A DNA stretch of 64,000 nt, from NCBI RefSeq assembly GCF_963855985.1, contig NC_087112.1, forward strand, positions 5,086,501-5,150,500, in the 5' to 3' direction. The notes beneath the pieces were generated by a model. That model did not search any database. It worked only from the letters and a program-made list of their open reading frames with translations, and was not told where the DNA came from. The stretch comes from Ostrinia nubilalis (Eukaryota > Arthropoda > Insecta > Lepidoptera > Crambidae). Within the stretch, counting starts at the first letter, position 1. Each line of letters begins with the position of its first letter. A program made the position numbers and the translations under genes. Below, in pieces: positions 32,095-43,166 of this stretch.

Positions 32095-34052
32095 CAGTTG
32101 ACTTCAGCCTCTTTTAATATAAAAATAAATTATGTAACATAACTCAATGAAAGTACTATTACATTAATATTATTTTCTTTGACAAAACCCAAACTTAATA
32201 AAAAATACTTTTTAAAACGCACAGAAAAAAATCTAATACCTATGAAAAAAGAATAAGTATATTACGATTTTGAGAGTTGCACCTCAAAATATTTGTGGTT
32301 GCATTGAGTTGCTGGACGTTTTGAACCGTGACGTATTTCATAGTAAAGAGGCATAATCCTAAATATAGCCCTATATTTAACCAAACGGCCGCTTCCCTAA
32401 AATCAATCTTCCCAGACTTGAGCAATAACTCCAGCAGAGTGGAAGATATAACATTTTCGTTAAGGACCGACGATTATCGTGAAATTAAACCGATAATTGG
32501 GCAATCGGCAAAAGAAGGTCGGCCTCGTTAGCCGAGAGCCGTCATTTCATGAGTGAATCATTATTTTTCATGGAAATTACGAGTTCAAGAGTTTAAGAAA
32601 GTTTTTGGCGGTAGCTTCGATTTGGCACGAGCGAGTGTGCTAATGAGTTAACAGTCACACACATGTAAATTTATGGTTGGGCTTGCAAAAATATAACAAC
32701 TTTTTTTACTCGTATAAATAATGATGAAATGATGAATATTTACAGACTAACTCACAGAAGTACAAAGAAAAATTCGACATGGGAACTTTTCTTAAAATGA
32801 TAATTATAATTCATTTATTCATTTTGCTTTATTAGTTTTAAATATTTTTTTTACAATGTAAATTACCAAAAAAAAATTTTAATTATATTCTTCCCGTGGC
32901 TCTACTTTGTCAATTTTGTTATTTACAGTGAAGGGGTGTTTATACCGCGCCCCTTCTCAAAACATGGTTGTTAAATTGCTAACGAGAAACTGCAATAGGT
33001 ATACATAAAAACCTCTTTCAAGATATTATGCTCTGTGCTTATATCATAAGCTTTCATCTCCTGTTTTATTTTAATTTATTGCAGTTAGAGGCATTAATGA
33101 AAACAATGTTAAACTGAATGCTTCAGTTACTGTCTCACTGCTAAGGAAAGGTCACCCATTTTGAAATTCGTTTGAAATCTGTGAGGCTAAAATACATGTG
33201 TCAGTCATAGTCGATGTAAACGGGTCATGGCTTCCAGCAAAACCGAAATCCAGCAGTAAAGTGACATGGGCAATAAATACAAAAATAAAAGCAACTAGCA
33301 AAACAATAAATATCTATATACGTATGTATGCAGCCTGTTTTAGAGCCGTCGTAAAACCATAACACATAAAATTATGGTTTTATTCAGTCAGCAAGAGATA
33401 GAGATGATCCCATTGATCCCGGGATTTGTTTGATGACATTCCCGGACGATACACTGTGTACAAGGGATAGGTTGGTTAAATCCTATGGAATCGACCATGC
33501 GGTTTATTGAAATCATTTGTAGAATTTCACATTTTTAGTAAATTTTTCTACGCCCCAATATTTTAGCAACGGCAAAATTATTTATAACTAAGATGAATGA
33601 AGTAACCGTTGTGATAACCATTCTAACCTTAATAAATTATTGCAAATTATTCCTGGAAGAGAATTTTCTTTAAGAAATTCATGGAGTCCGTCAGCTGTTT
33701 AATATTTTTTAAGGCAACAAAATAAAAAATATAACAAAAACTTTATTATTAAATCCCGGACTGCCGATCCCGTCACGATCCCGGGATCGTACTCATCCCG
33801 GGATCTCAGACTACTCTAGTCGCTTAATGCAGGTCGCGGCCTCACTTATATTCAGTGCTCCAGCACCAGTAAGATCAATTTTTGATGAATGCTGTCATTA
33901 AGAAGTGTTTCAATTGAAACTGCACTGCGGGGTCTTTAGTGAACGTTACTTTAACTGTCAGAAATATATTTAAAAGCAACTTAATAGGATTTAATGAAAC
34001 AGTGTTGGAAGAAATATAATCCAATTAATTTAGATAGAAACTTGCACGATGA
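32095..34052. other. No gene; GATCCCGGGATC cluster
   Basis: 32240-32530 and the rest carry only short open frames. Between 33400 and 33820 the palindrome GATCCCGGGATC and half-sites (ATCCCGGGAT, TCCCGGAC) occur repeatedly at the two ends of a ~400-bp AT-rich segment. This suggests a non-autonomous DNA element, possibly hAT-like, but I could not define its edges. Confidence 0.4.
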
Positions 34053-34321
34053 GTGAGACCTATCCCAGCTAAATTGCAGGAGAGCCGTCTGCGGTGGTAC
34101 GGACACGTCATGAGGCGACCACCCGACCATATGACCAGAAAAGTGCTAGACATCCAAACTAAGCCCCGCGGACGAGGAAGACCCCGAATTACATGGATGT
34201 CCGTAATCAATAACGACCTCAAAGAAGCCCAAGTTAACAGTAAGACAACCCAGGACCGAGCCGCCTGGAGACGCATGACGCGGAGGGCCGACCCCAAATA
34301 AAATGGGAATGGGCCAGGCAA
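34053..34321 (+). pseudogene. Second RTE-type family, C-terminal remnant
   Basis: An 82-codon open stretch reads PAKLQESRLRWYGHVMRRPP, then RGRGRPRITWMSVINNDLKE and AWRRMTRRADPK with a stop at 34299-34301. The layout (LRWYGHV.RR ... RGRP...W ... DR..W) is the end of an RTE/BovB-like reverse transcriptase, different from the GRWG family. The 3' end lacks the (TGA)n tail and shows AAATGGGAATGGGCCAGGC instead. 5'-truncated. Confidence 0.75.
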
Positions 34322-34600
34322 AGTAGTAGTACCTACTTAACTTGTTTATTTACTTGTTTTTCGCGTGAATTTCGTCTGTCACAGAAAAAGTCTTCATCGA
34401 AAGAAAAAAAAGATACCTACTTAAAGCAGGATAAAACGAGACTATTTCCACCTCTCGTCTCGTTTCCATCGCTGTAACGCCTGTGTAATAGTTTTCTATG
34501 ATTTTCTCTGGAGTTCACACTATCAGCATACTAAATTGCATCTATCCATTCAGTGTTTTAAGCAAGGAAAAGTAACAAAGATAATCAATTAATTCACCTT

Positions 34601-34806
34601 GACGGCCGATGGGGCAGCAAGGTTCTGGAATGGAGGCTGCGTACCGGAAAACGCAGCGTGAGACGTCCACCTACAAGGTGGACCGACGACATCGTAAAGG
34701 TAGCAGGGAAGCGCTGGACGCTGGCCGCTACCAACCGGGCAACATGGAAAGCAAAACGTCCACTGTGGACGTTCTACGGCTGAAATGATGATGAAGATGA
34801 TGATGA
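34601..34806 (+). mobile_element. RTE-type 3' end with (ATG)n tail
   Basis: Begins GACGGCCGATGGGGCAGCAA and ends in ATGATGAAGATGATGATGA. The segment normally coding LGEAYVQQW is deleted (GGAAAGCAAAACGTCCACTG). Confidence 0.85.
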
Positions 34807-36263
34807 ATTCCCCCAAATATTTATAATTTCAAAATTGTAGAAGTAGGATAGGTACTATACTATGGTTTTTCAATTATAAATAGACTATTCTTGGTTGTTC
34901 TCCATCTTCGTCATAATGGTTGGGTGACCTCATCTAGCTCAAGGGTACAGAGTTCGACGATCGGAGGCGCCAGGGCACTCTCTCGGAGTGACAAGCATTA
35001 TGATAAGCTTATATGAAAACAGCTAAATCTGACATATTCTTAATAAAGTGATATCTTAATAATATGCTCTCTAATATTTTTCGGTATATTTCCAACACTA
35101 ACAGATTGTATTACTTATATTATGTGTTATACCTATATTTTTTTTGTATAATTTGCAATGCAGTCACTATTTTATGAAGAACGAATAAAGAATAATTGGG
35201 TATTTCATATCTATTTGTAAGATCAAAATATATTTGTAGACGTAAATTAACTCCTTTTTTGCGATTTAAGTTATTTAATAAATATTAATATTTATGTAAT
35301 CAACAAAAATATTCATACCTATCAAGTCCCCAGTAAGTATGTAGGTAGGTACTTAAAATTATTATCACAAAATTTATTTTCTCTGTTGATTACAATTTTC
35401 ATTCTATTTTATTAATGATAAATAAAATAAAAAAGGAATTATCTATCTTATTCTTATAATTACCAGAAGGCATATTGCTGATAAGTTAATGAATAAAATA
35501 AAAATTAGTTAAAAAGAAAATCTAGGCTTCACACCGTAACGCATCGCAACGCATCGTGTGTCTTAATCATCAGCGTAAGTGGTAGTTACAATATTTTATT
35601 ACTTCAGTAAAATGTTGGATTGTAGAGCTTTAGCGGGTTGCGATAGTTTACGGCGTTTTTATGGTGTATTTATAGTTTGGGGGTTTTTGCAGCACCTACT
35701 TACATAGTATGTAACTGGTTTGAACTAAATAAGTAGGACATACATTAAGCGTTACGTGCCTAACAGATAACATAGGGACACAAATTACAACTAAATACCT
35801 ACTAACTAAGATATCAATTTAGTTAAGTATTCTCAATCCTGTGATTAAGACACGAAATGATTGAAGGTTTACTCAATAAAAACATTTCTTTATTTTTTAA
35901 AAGAAGGAAAACCGCATTCAAGGTTTTCGAAAATTTACTTGCCACACCCGAAAATCCAACTGACTACAATCTGTTTTTTACGCTATTTTACTACAAAAAT
36001 CTATCGTCTGATTTGCTGCTGCTGGCATACACTGTCGTACACTCCATTTAGAATTGTCGTAAACTCCATGAAGAAGCACAATCCAACGCATCATCGCAAA
36101 ACTTCATAAAGTCGTTTTTCCACTTTCACGGAGATAATTTTGAATGCACAAATGTAGAGTTACTTTTCACCCCCTGTTCTCATACGTAATTAAAAGCAAA
36201 TGACGTAATGCACGCGTATCGGAATGATACGACACAAAGCCGTCTGCACTCTGCTTATTGCTG
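34807..36263. other. No gene; fragment shared with 9573 element
   Basis: 35875-35980 (CATTTCTTTATTTTTTAAAA, ...GCATTCAAGGTTTTCG, CTTGCCACACCCG) resembles 9630-9740. The remaining AT-rich sequence holds no recognised feature. Confidence 0.5.
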
Positions 36264-36267
36264 TATA

Positions 36268-36754
36268 CAGGGTGTTTGGAAAAGGGAGAGACATGGGATT
36301 TTTTGTAAATAGCGCCTTTTAACTGCTGCATAAGGTTCACAGTGCTAAACGTGATACGTTGTTGCCCGTTCTTTATTTGTGTAACATTATTTTAATATGA
36401 CACACAAAACATTGACAGAAACAGAAAATTTACGTCATCAGCATGGTTAATTAAATAGATAAATGACCATAAGCCCTGTGTCCGACTTCGAGGACATTTT
36501 CACAGGCTTAAATTAATCTGATACTGATTACCAAAAGTCAACATTTTTCTTTTTTTGCACCTTTGAACAACGTTTGTTCAAAAGTCCAACGTTATTCATA
36601 ATAACGTTGGACTTTTGACTGTTGCAATCAACCTTAAAACCCTATGGTTAAGGTTGATTGCAATAGCCAAAAGTCCAATAGTGTCAAGTGGATCTAAAGA
36701 TATCCAATTGAGCTTTTTATTGCGAGGATAATAAATCTTCGTCAAAACACCCTG
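36268..36754. mobile_element. CAGGGTGTTT-ended element, TATA duplication
   Basis: Begins CAGGGTGTTT and ends AAACACCCTG with TATA at 36264-36267 and 36755-36758. Internally two hairpins stand out: one around 36575-36618 (AAAGTCCAACGTTATT and its complement) and one around 36622-36666 (TTGCAATCAACCTTAA and its complement). 487 bp and non-coding; the 75-codon minus frame over it is not supported. Confidence 0.8.
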
Positions 36755-36758
36755 TATA

Positions 36759-37480
36759 CAGACTAGTAGGCCGTACGCACAACGGATGCCTTGTGGCTTT
36801 GTTGCGCTTTTAGAAAAATGCATCGCGCCAACAATGGCTCAGGTGTGTGTGCACCGCTTGTTTTAAAGTAGAGTACATAATTATGTATTTGTATGTGTAG
36901 GGAGGGACAGACTAGCCTTTTGTCTGGGGTTTGGCTAACTTTTTTGATGTGGATCGACGTTTATTTTTAAATATAATCCAAAAACTTTCAAGTTGCTGTT
37001 TGCTAAATCGTTTTAGCTAATAAGTAAATAAGGTATAGAATAGAATCTTTAGAAAATTGAGCTAAATATTATTTCTTTTCGTATTCCCTTTACTCGCATA
37101 ATATGACATCTACTGATATACTGCCGATATTATATGGCTAACGAAATACAGATCATAGTTAGTCTCTCTCTAAACACCCATGAATAATGGGGTTATAGCA
37201 CATAAATACACGCTACATTGATAAAATGATGGCAGCTCTTCTTAGTCTAAATAAAAATTGTTTAGAAAGTGGATCAACAGAATAAATAATGCTTAAAAAA
37301 GGTTTATATAAATTAACCACTAAACCAAACACAACCGTATCGATTAGCATCTCAGAGCGAAAATCACGTGGGTAACTGTTCAAATGGTTTTGTACTGTGC
37401 GTAGACCGGGAGCAACGTCGGTGCCACAGCCCTAACTTACCAGCCAGTCCACTCTAACTATGCTACGAGACTTAAAATAA
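36759..37480. other. No gene
   Basis: No repeats with clear edges and no coding evidence; a CA/GT-rich word (CAGGTGTGTGTGCACCG) lies near 36840. Confidence 0.45.
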
Positions 37481-37489
37481 AAATAATGA

Positions 37490-37830
37490 AAGATGGAACA
37501 ACCATTGAAAGAAAGAAGGAAGAAAGAAAGATACATTTATTACAATGGACATCACACAAATACAAGCAATTACATAGACATGACAGTGGCACATAATAAA
37601 GTAAGAAAATATAAAAACAAGAGTAAACTGAGCAGTGCCACCCATTCACAAATAAGGTGCCCACTGCAATGGGACCCCACTCAGCACCCCACATTGCAAC
37701 CGGACAATACATCACAAAACAAAAAGATAACACAATACTGTAGTTACAAGAAAATTCAACTAAAGAAGAAAACATGGAACGGAGCAGTACTACCCTGTTG
37801 CATAGAGATACTCAGTATAATTTGTGAATC
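37490..37830 (-). mobile_element. LINE 3'UTR-like remnant
   Basis: Read on the minus strand it ends AATAAATGTATCTTTCTTTC with a pyrimidine-rich tail, preceded by TGGGGTCCCATTGCAGTGGG and other GC-richer text. This looks like the 3'UTR and end of a Jockey-group LINE. The long frames on both strands here have low-complexity composition and no domain. Confidence 0.4.
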
Positions 37831-37851
37831 TCAAATTTTAGTGACCCTCAG

Positions 37852-38043
37852 TTGGGTTCACTGGCTTTCAGTAGTATTAGGTTTCATCTGACTGTCCGAA
37901 AAATACGACGAATGGTGTGGGGCAAGCTAAGCCATCAGTATAATTGGGCCATATCAGATACCGTTAAATCTGATAGTAATGACGTCAGTTATCATTACAC
38001 TATTGAAGTAAAAGATAAGCCTCTAGATTTTAGTTTAGATTAA
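37852..38043 (+). CDS. Unrecognised open frame, possible terminal exon
   Basis: 63 codons: the part from VRKIRRMVWGKLSHQYNWAI to the end has ordinary amino-acid use. A splice-acceptor-like TTCACTGGCTTTCAG lies at 37857-37871, and an AATAAA follows about 10 bases after the stop. I do not recognise the product. It could be the last exon of a gene starting outside the recognised region or of a dead mobile element. Weak support. Confidence 0.25.
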   Translation: MGSLAFSSIRFHLTVRKIRRMVWGKLSHQYNWAISDTVKSDSNDVSYHYTIEVKDKPLDFSLD

Positions 38044-38491
38044 ACTGATAAAGTATAAATAAAGTCTCTAAGTTCAAATTGTTACTAACCAAACTATGGA
38101 CTGCTTTTGTCTGAAAATAAATGATTTTTATTTTTATTTTATTTAAATAAAGAAGAACGACTTGCTGTTTAATCTCAGCTGTGTCCAAAACCCAGCCTTT
38201 GTCTTTCCCGCGCTCGTTACTCAAATGGCCGCGATCCGTATAGTTTTGCCGCCATTGTTCCACAGATAAGGGTAGCCGTGGTTTTGGATGTTTTTTTAAA
38301 CTAAAAAACATGTTGATTGGCACCAACGATATTTTGGAGAAATAATTGTATTTATTTAGATAGATTTTTGATGAATATGAAATGTCAAAATGTCGTTCAA
38401 AACCGGTGTGGCCAGCTTGGGGAGTGTCCGCCAAATCCTTACTTTTCTTCTGGTAAATTAGAGATGATCGCCCACCTGCAGTGGAAACCAA
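38030..38491 (-). CDS. Unrecognised 153-codon open frame
   Basis: Opens MVSTAGGRSSLIYQKKSKDL and continues ADTPQAGHTGFERHFDISYS. The middle (RLPLSVEQWRQNYTDRGHLS) is of balanced composition, the last third is Ile/Lys/Leu-rich over low-complexity DNA. No known domain, signal peptide or neighbours recognised. It may be the longest non-transposon frame of the window or a chance frame in an unclassified repeat. It overlaps the opposite-strand frame 37852-38043 by 14 bp. Confidence 0.2.
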   Translation of the reverse strand: MVSTAGGRSSLIYQKKSKDLADTPQAGHTGFERHFDISYSSKIYLNKYNYFSKISLVPINMFFSLKKHPKPRLPLSVEQWRQNYTDRGHLSNERGKDKGWVLDTAEIKQQVVLLYLNKIKIKIIYFQTKAVHSLVSNNLNLETLFILYQFNLN

Positions 38492-38837
38492 ATGATGTGA
38501 TGATGATTTGATTAGGCAGTGATCATCTACTGCCTACCATGAAATATAACTATCATTTCCCACTCGAAACTTTAAATTAGGTCGGTAGGTGGTACATAAT
38601 TTACAAAACAGAGGTATTCATTCCCATCTTCCCCCTAGAGGTGGGCGCCACGCCGGCGCGCCGATACTGATACTGTACAAACTATTTGAAATTTATTCCT
38701 CTCCTATACTGTACTAATTTGTGTTTCAAACGCAGAATAACTTTTTTTTTTTGTTGAGTTGAGCGGCTATTCTAGTTCAATAAAGTCCTAGTATCACTGT
38801 GACCGGTTCTGATCTATTGTGATCGAAGCTATTTTCC

Positions 38838-39660
38838 TTACAGTTCGCCTCCGAGTCCTGCATCCATTAGGAATTGCAGTATCTTTTGGGGGGCGATATG
38901 TTTTACATCTTGTGGGCTTAGGATGTGTTTGCCCAGGTGTAAGCTCCGCTTGCGCATCAAGGTTCCGCAGTCCGTGAGCATGTGTAGTGGCGTTTCATCT
39001 GCCTCTTGGCACATCCTGCACGTTCTTGATTCGGACAGTCCCATAGTGGACAAGCGCTTGTTTAAGCTGCTGTGTCCAGTGAAGGCTCGAACTAAGATGC
39101 GCATTTTGATCCTACTCAGTCCTATGATCTGCTGCATTTTCGGTCATAGGCTATAAGAGCTTTGGAATGAGTTAATCCTAGCGTGTCTGACCATGCCTTA
39201 AAGGATTTGTTTAAATAGATGTTCTCCAGGGTCATTCGAGCGAGACTTTTGGGAATGTCACAAAAGGGTTCTGGACCATATTGTGTTCCCTTCGCTCCCA
39301 CTCTGGCCAGTTTGTCGGCATTTTCATTGTCCACGATTCCCGCGTGACCTGGAACCCATTTCAGCGTTACTCTGTTACGTTCTCCTAGGGTTTTCAGTCG
39401 ACTCATGCAGTTTTCTACCAAATTTGAGGTGATTAAGTTGGAGTTTAAGGCCATCAGCGCGGCCTGACTGTCTGAGTTAATGTAAATTATGTGGTTGGCA
39501 TATTTTTTTCGCAGGTTAGCTTCCACACATTCAATAATGGCGTAGACTTCTGAAAGATAGAGGCAAATTTACCCAGGCTTTGAGATAGCCTAAGCTTAAG
39601 CTGCTCTCCATACACGCCAAAGCCTACGTTAGGGCCCATTTTTGACCCATCAGTAAACCA
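38838..39660 (-). pseudogene. I/R1/LOA-type LINE end with RNase H domain
   Basis: Minus-strand coding in three frames. First WFTDGSKMGPNVGFGVYGEQ; then, after a one-base loss near 39555, EVYAIIECVEANLRKK and INSDSQAALMALNSN, WVPGHAGIVDNENADKLARV. After another shift near 39130 comes RIKMRILVRAFTGHSSLNKR and a C-x2-C...H...C cluster (CRMCQEADETPLHMLTDC). RNase H acidic residues (TDGS, E of EVYA, SDSQ, D of NADKLA) are all visible. RNase H after the reverse transcriptase marks I-group LINEs (I, R1, LOA types). Reverse transcriptase and endonuclease are missing. Confidence 0.85.
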
Positions 39661-40894
39661 TATAACAGAAGAAGAACTAACTGTAATATTTATTATTTAA
39701 TGCCATATAAATTGGTACACAAGGCGAACTTAATGCCGTTGATATACTAATAATTGATTGAATAACTTAATATTAGTATTAACTTAATATTAGTATATAG
39801 TTAGCTATATTAACAGTTAATCAAGTACATTATTCAAGTTACTGCCTGGTCTAGTAAATAATTTATCGCGAGAGGCGCCGGTCACTCTTGCTATCCCCGC
39901 CTTCGTCTGGCAGATAACCCACACTATTGGACTATACTTTAAGCGAATCACTCACACAGAGATTGGCAAATATGTCTCGGAATGCAAATGGGAACCACAA
40001 CCTCTGGAAGGCAACAAAGTACCTCCCTCAAAGTGTTCTCCGCTTATTAGGTCCGGTAATACATGAGTGCGAACTGACAAGAAAAATCCCAGACCTTTAT
40101 TTAAACCCATTGACACGGATATTCCAAAAAATCTACAATTCAATAAAAAAAATAAGATCAAGCATTGGACTTGATCCGAGACTTGCAGCTATGCCTGCCT
40201 TTGATTCCTACTGATGATGATGATTCATCCGACCGATTTCGGTCATGGTGACCACTTCGACTTAGTTGTCTTAGCGGCGCTGGTGCGCCCGAAGATGGCT
40301 TAAATAGCCGATCTTCGCGGCAAACTCCTCGTACATTGAGAGTAATTACCCGCCGCCAACATAATTATAGTGAATGGCGGCAAATGGACGGGATTTACAT
40401 CATCGCGTTTTGCGTCGAGTCCAGTTGTGCGCTGCTCGTTGAATTCTCGGACTCGCCTCTACACAACACAATCTCCCGCCATTCTAGGTGCTGTGCTGCC
40501 AAACCTTCCCATTGTGATTTGAGAGAGCTCATTTTGCATCTTTTCGTATGCTGCTTCTGGATATCTTTGTACTTGACTATCTAAGGAGTTGACCGCCATG
40601 TTTCCGCTTATTTTATTTTATTTTATTAGGGACAACAAACAATTGTACAAACGGTTTTACAAAAAGTCTTACAGATATATCTTAAATAAATGCACAACCA
40701 GCACCGTTATCCACGAAAATAACAAATAGAACAGCTACTAAGGTCGCACACGTTTGAAGAAATTATTTAACTAATTTTAAGTTTCTGACAATAAATTCCA
40801 TGCAAATTTTAAGTTTGGTAAGTTAAAATTGACAAGTTCTAAGACTTACCCTCCTCAAGTTCAAAGTAGAAGATTGATTCCTACTACGCTAATA
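39661..40894. other. No clear gene; possible LINE scraps
   Basis: The 95-codon frame at 39927-40214 contains NHNLWKATKYLPQS, which faintly recalls the linker before the reverse transcriptase in LINEs, but nothing more supports it. 40604-40626 is a TTTTA run, perhaps an inverted LINE tail. The direct repeat AACTTAATATTAGTAT occurs at 39766 and 39780. Confidence 0.35.
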
Positions 40895-41155
40895 AATTGA
40901 GGACGAAAGACGCAGGAGGACAAAGTGACTGACATAGCCCGCAGAATCGCTAAAATCAAGTGGCAGTGGGCGGGGCACATATCTCGTAGAGCTGATGGCC
41001 GCTGGGGCAGTAAAGTTTTTGAGTGGCGACCACGAGCCGGAAGACGTAGCGTGGGCAGGCCTCTCACTAGGTGGACCGACGATTTGGGGAAGGTCGCAGG
41101 AAGTGCCTGGATGCGAGCGGCGCAGGACGTCTTTCGGCTGAAACGAAAGAACTAA
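40895..41155 (+). mobile_element. RTE-type 3' end
   Basis: A 75-codon open frame from 40925 reads DIARRIAKIKWQWAGHISRR, ADGRWGSKVFEWRPRAGRRS and RWTDDLGKVAGSAWMRAAQD; the final W-K-S-L-G-E-A segment is deleted, and it ends near GAAACGAAAGAACTAACG. Well preserved but 5'-truncated. Sub-family with AACG-like tail. Confidence 0.85.
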
Positions 41156-41184
41156 CGCTAAGAGAGATGGCTAAGCTAAAGAAA

Positions 41185-41575
41185 TAGCCAAAATGGACCC
41201 TCGTAAAGCACTTGCATTTGATCTGATCACCATGAAGTCCATGGTCTTGACAATGGCCACACTGAGTGAGAAGAACCTCGCAAGTCTCTTAACTCTGGAA
41301 ATGATCCATAAGGCTGGCAAGTCGCCTGTACTTGGCCCGATACTCCATAACATCTACTAGTAAAGTAGCCCAGACACCAGAAAGCTGCGGCATTCCTCAA
41401 ATGTAACTGTGATCTTAAACTGACTAGACTGTTGCAATGTCAGCTGCTTGGCTGACCAAGTAGCGCATGTAATTAAGCCCCGAAGTCGACCTCGACACAT
41501 TGCTGCAATCAACCTGCATTAAAATCCTGGACCGTAGGATGACATGGAAAGACCATAAATATAAATAAAACAGAA
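41185..41575 (+). pseudogene. Jockey-like reverse transcriptase scraps
   Basis: One frame reads AKMDPRKALAFDLITMKSMV, the counterpart of the PKKAPG.D.I motif at the start of LINE reverse transcriptases. About 300 bp further, LDRRMTWKDH recalls the LGI.LD..LTW..H motif behind the polymerase domain. The catalytic part between them is gone. Internally deleted LINE; family guess Jockey. Confidence 0.45.
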
Positions 41576-41649
41576 CTGAATATAATATTCCACCGACAGT
41601 CAGCTAATCCAACATTAACTGTTGTGTGAATGTGCCTCCAAAGACCTCA

Positions 41650-41690
41650 AAAATAAATAAATAAATAAATAAATAAATAAAAAATGTATT
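41650..41690. repeat. (AAAT)n microsatellite
   Basis: About nine AAAT units, then ATGTATTTATTGCC. Possibly a LINE tail of the scraps just upstream. Confidence 0.9.
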
Positions 41691-41939
41691 TATTGCCTTA
41701 ATACATGTTAAGGGTACTTTTATCGGCACATTGGTACGCTCGCCTTTAGGAAATACACGAGAACCTGATCTCAGCCAAACCTGCTATCCAAATATCAAAG
41801 TATCTATGATCAAGAGAGCTAATTTACTAGGGTAAACCACTGCTTTAGTGGCTCAAACCCCAACCAACTGCAAATCACCTGATTAGTCTTGATGATAGAT
41901 ACTAAAATAGCAGATTTAAAAAAAACCTAATGAACAAAG

Positions 41940-42000
41940 GTCAAACAAGGTCACGCCGCCGACGCCGCCGCCGCCGAGGTCAAAAAGTCGGCGCGCCGCC
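41940..42000. repeat. (CCG)n-rich hAT subterminal stretch
   Basis: Trinucleotide-like CGCCGACGCCGCCGCCGCCG forms part of the right end of the 38636-42032 element; GC content contrasts strongly with the surroundings. Confidence 0.7.
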
Positions 42001-42040
42001 GCCGGCCAATTTCATATCGGCGCCCACCTCTACTTCCCCC

Positions 42041-42521
42041 GAGAGACCGACTTACTGAATGGGAGAAGATGCGAATTGTCATACATGATATTGACAGATA
42101 TGTCAAAATCCACCAATCATGCAGCATTTGGACCTCCCGTATACGTATTGCCATCTGGCGGATTTTTCAATCGCGAAAACCCTCATTGTGACTTCAGGGC
42201 AACAGTGCGTATTGAACTGTAAAAAAATAACAACTTAAATGTCATCATCTGTGTAATACTTATTTATTGCGAAAATCTACAAACTTTCCATCTATTAAAA
42301 TAGGGAATATACATTAATAAAATTCCATCCGCCGAGCTAATGTCAGACAGCGCACGTGGGCGATGTCAACAACAACCATAGACAACAACAAACAAGAACC
42401 AATTAACGATGACATTGCGTATTTAAATGTCAAACACTGAACTTAATGTCTGTGCGAATACTTTGTTTAAAAGAGAAAGTAATGTAATAAGATCGTGAAC
42501 TTAGATATTTTTATAATTATA
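42041..42521. other. No gene
   Basis: AT-rich sequence with a CAACAACAACCATAGACAAC run near 42368-42395. Nothing coding is seen. Confidence 0.5.
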
Positions 42522-43039
42522 TACTCAACATCAAATAAACCGCACCTTCCGCGACGCGAACTTTAACGATTTTCTTCTGACACAATCATGGTGCCCCAAC
42601 AATATTGGTGTTATTTGAAAGCCCAATAAATATCCTTAAAGAAAAACACATTTAATTTCTTAATAAATGATTAACATATACCATAAATGTGACTTGAAAA
42701 AATACCTCACTTTGGGCCCACCTATGGGATCAATTAGACCAATTTTTATGGTTATAAAACCAAATAATGATCTCACGTGTCCTCTTTAACAGATGGATAG
42801 CGATTAATCCCAACTTAACAGTTTTATAGCCATAAAAGTTGGCTCTAGCGTAACTACCTATTTTTTGAAGAAGTGACTCTGGATCCTTCTAAAGACACAT
42901 TTTTGGGGTAAAAACCTTTCCTTTAATGAAATGAAGGTTAGAACTAGGCTTTCAAATGGTGCCAATATTGGTGGGAAGTGGGGAAGCATACGTTTGAAAA
43001 TGTTTGTCGCGGGAGGTGCGATTTATTTGATGTCAAGTG
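42522..43039. mobile_element. TA-flanked MITE, copy 2 of 2
   Basis: 518 bp, same orientation as 12105-12620 and about 99% alike by eye. TA flanks at 42520-42521 and 43040-43041; ends TACTCAACATCAAATAAACC and ...TTTGATGTCAAGTG. Not inserted in an hAT element here, so the two insertions are independent. Confidence 0.9.
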
Positions 43040-43166
43040 TATAGTAATATAGTCTCAAACTTATTACCTACTTTGGCGCCTAAATATGCAGAAAGTAATT
43101 AGACTTTCTTCAAATATTGAAAGTTGTTTGATGTTTAAAGTTAGGTATTTGTGTGGCACATAGGTA

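Larger units (their letters stand above)
38636..42032. mobile_element. 3.4-kb hAT-type element filled with other repeats
   Basis: Ends TAGAGGTGGGCGCC and GGCGCCCACCTCTA are inverted and flanked by a perfect 8-bp duplication CTTCCCCC (38628-38635, 42033-42040). GC-rich words with CCGGCGCGCCG follow at the left end and CGGCGCGCCGCCGCCGG at the right. No transposase was found; the inside is occupied by a LINE fragment with RNase H (38838-39660), an RTE fragment (40895-41155) and Jockey-like scraps (41185-41575). The true element is therefore shorter, the rest being later insertions. Confidence 0.85.

Noticed and set aside
33400..33820. A bounded hAT element defined by GATCCCGGGATC palindromes
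   Set aside because: The two ends could not be aligned as clear inverted repeats and no 8-bp duplication was found; kept only as a note.
37458..37891. Long open frames on both strands (105 and 132 codons)
   Set aside because: Low-complexity composition, mutually overlapping, in what looks like a LINE 3'UTR.
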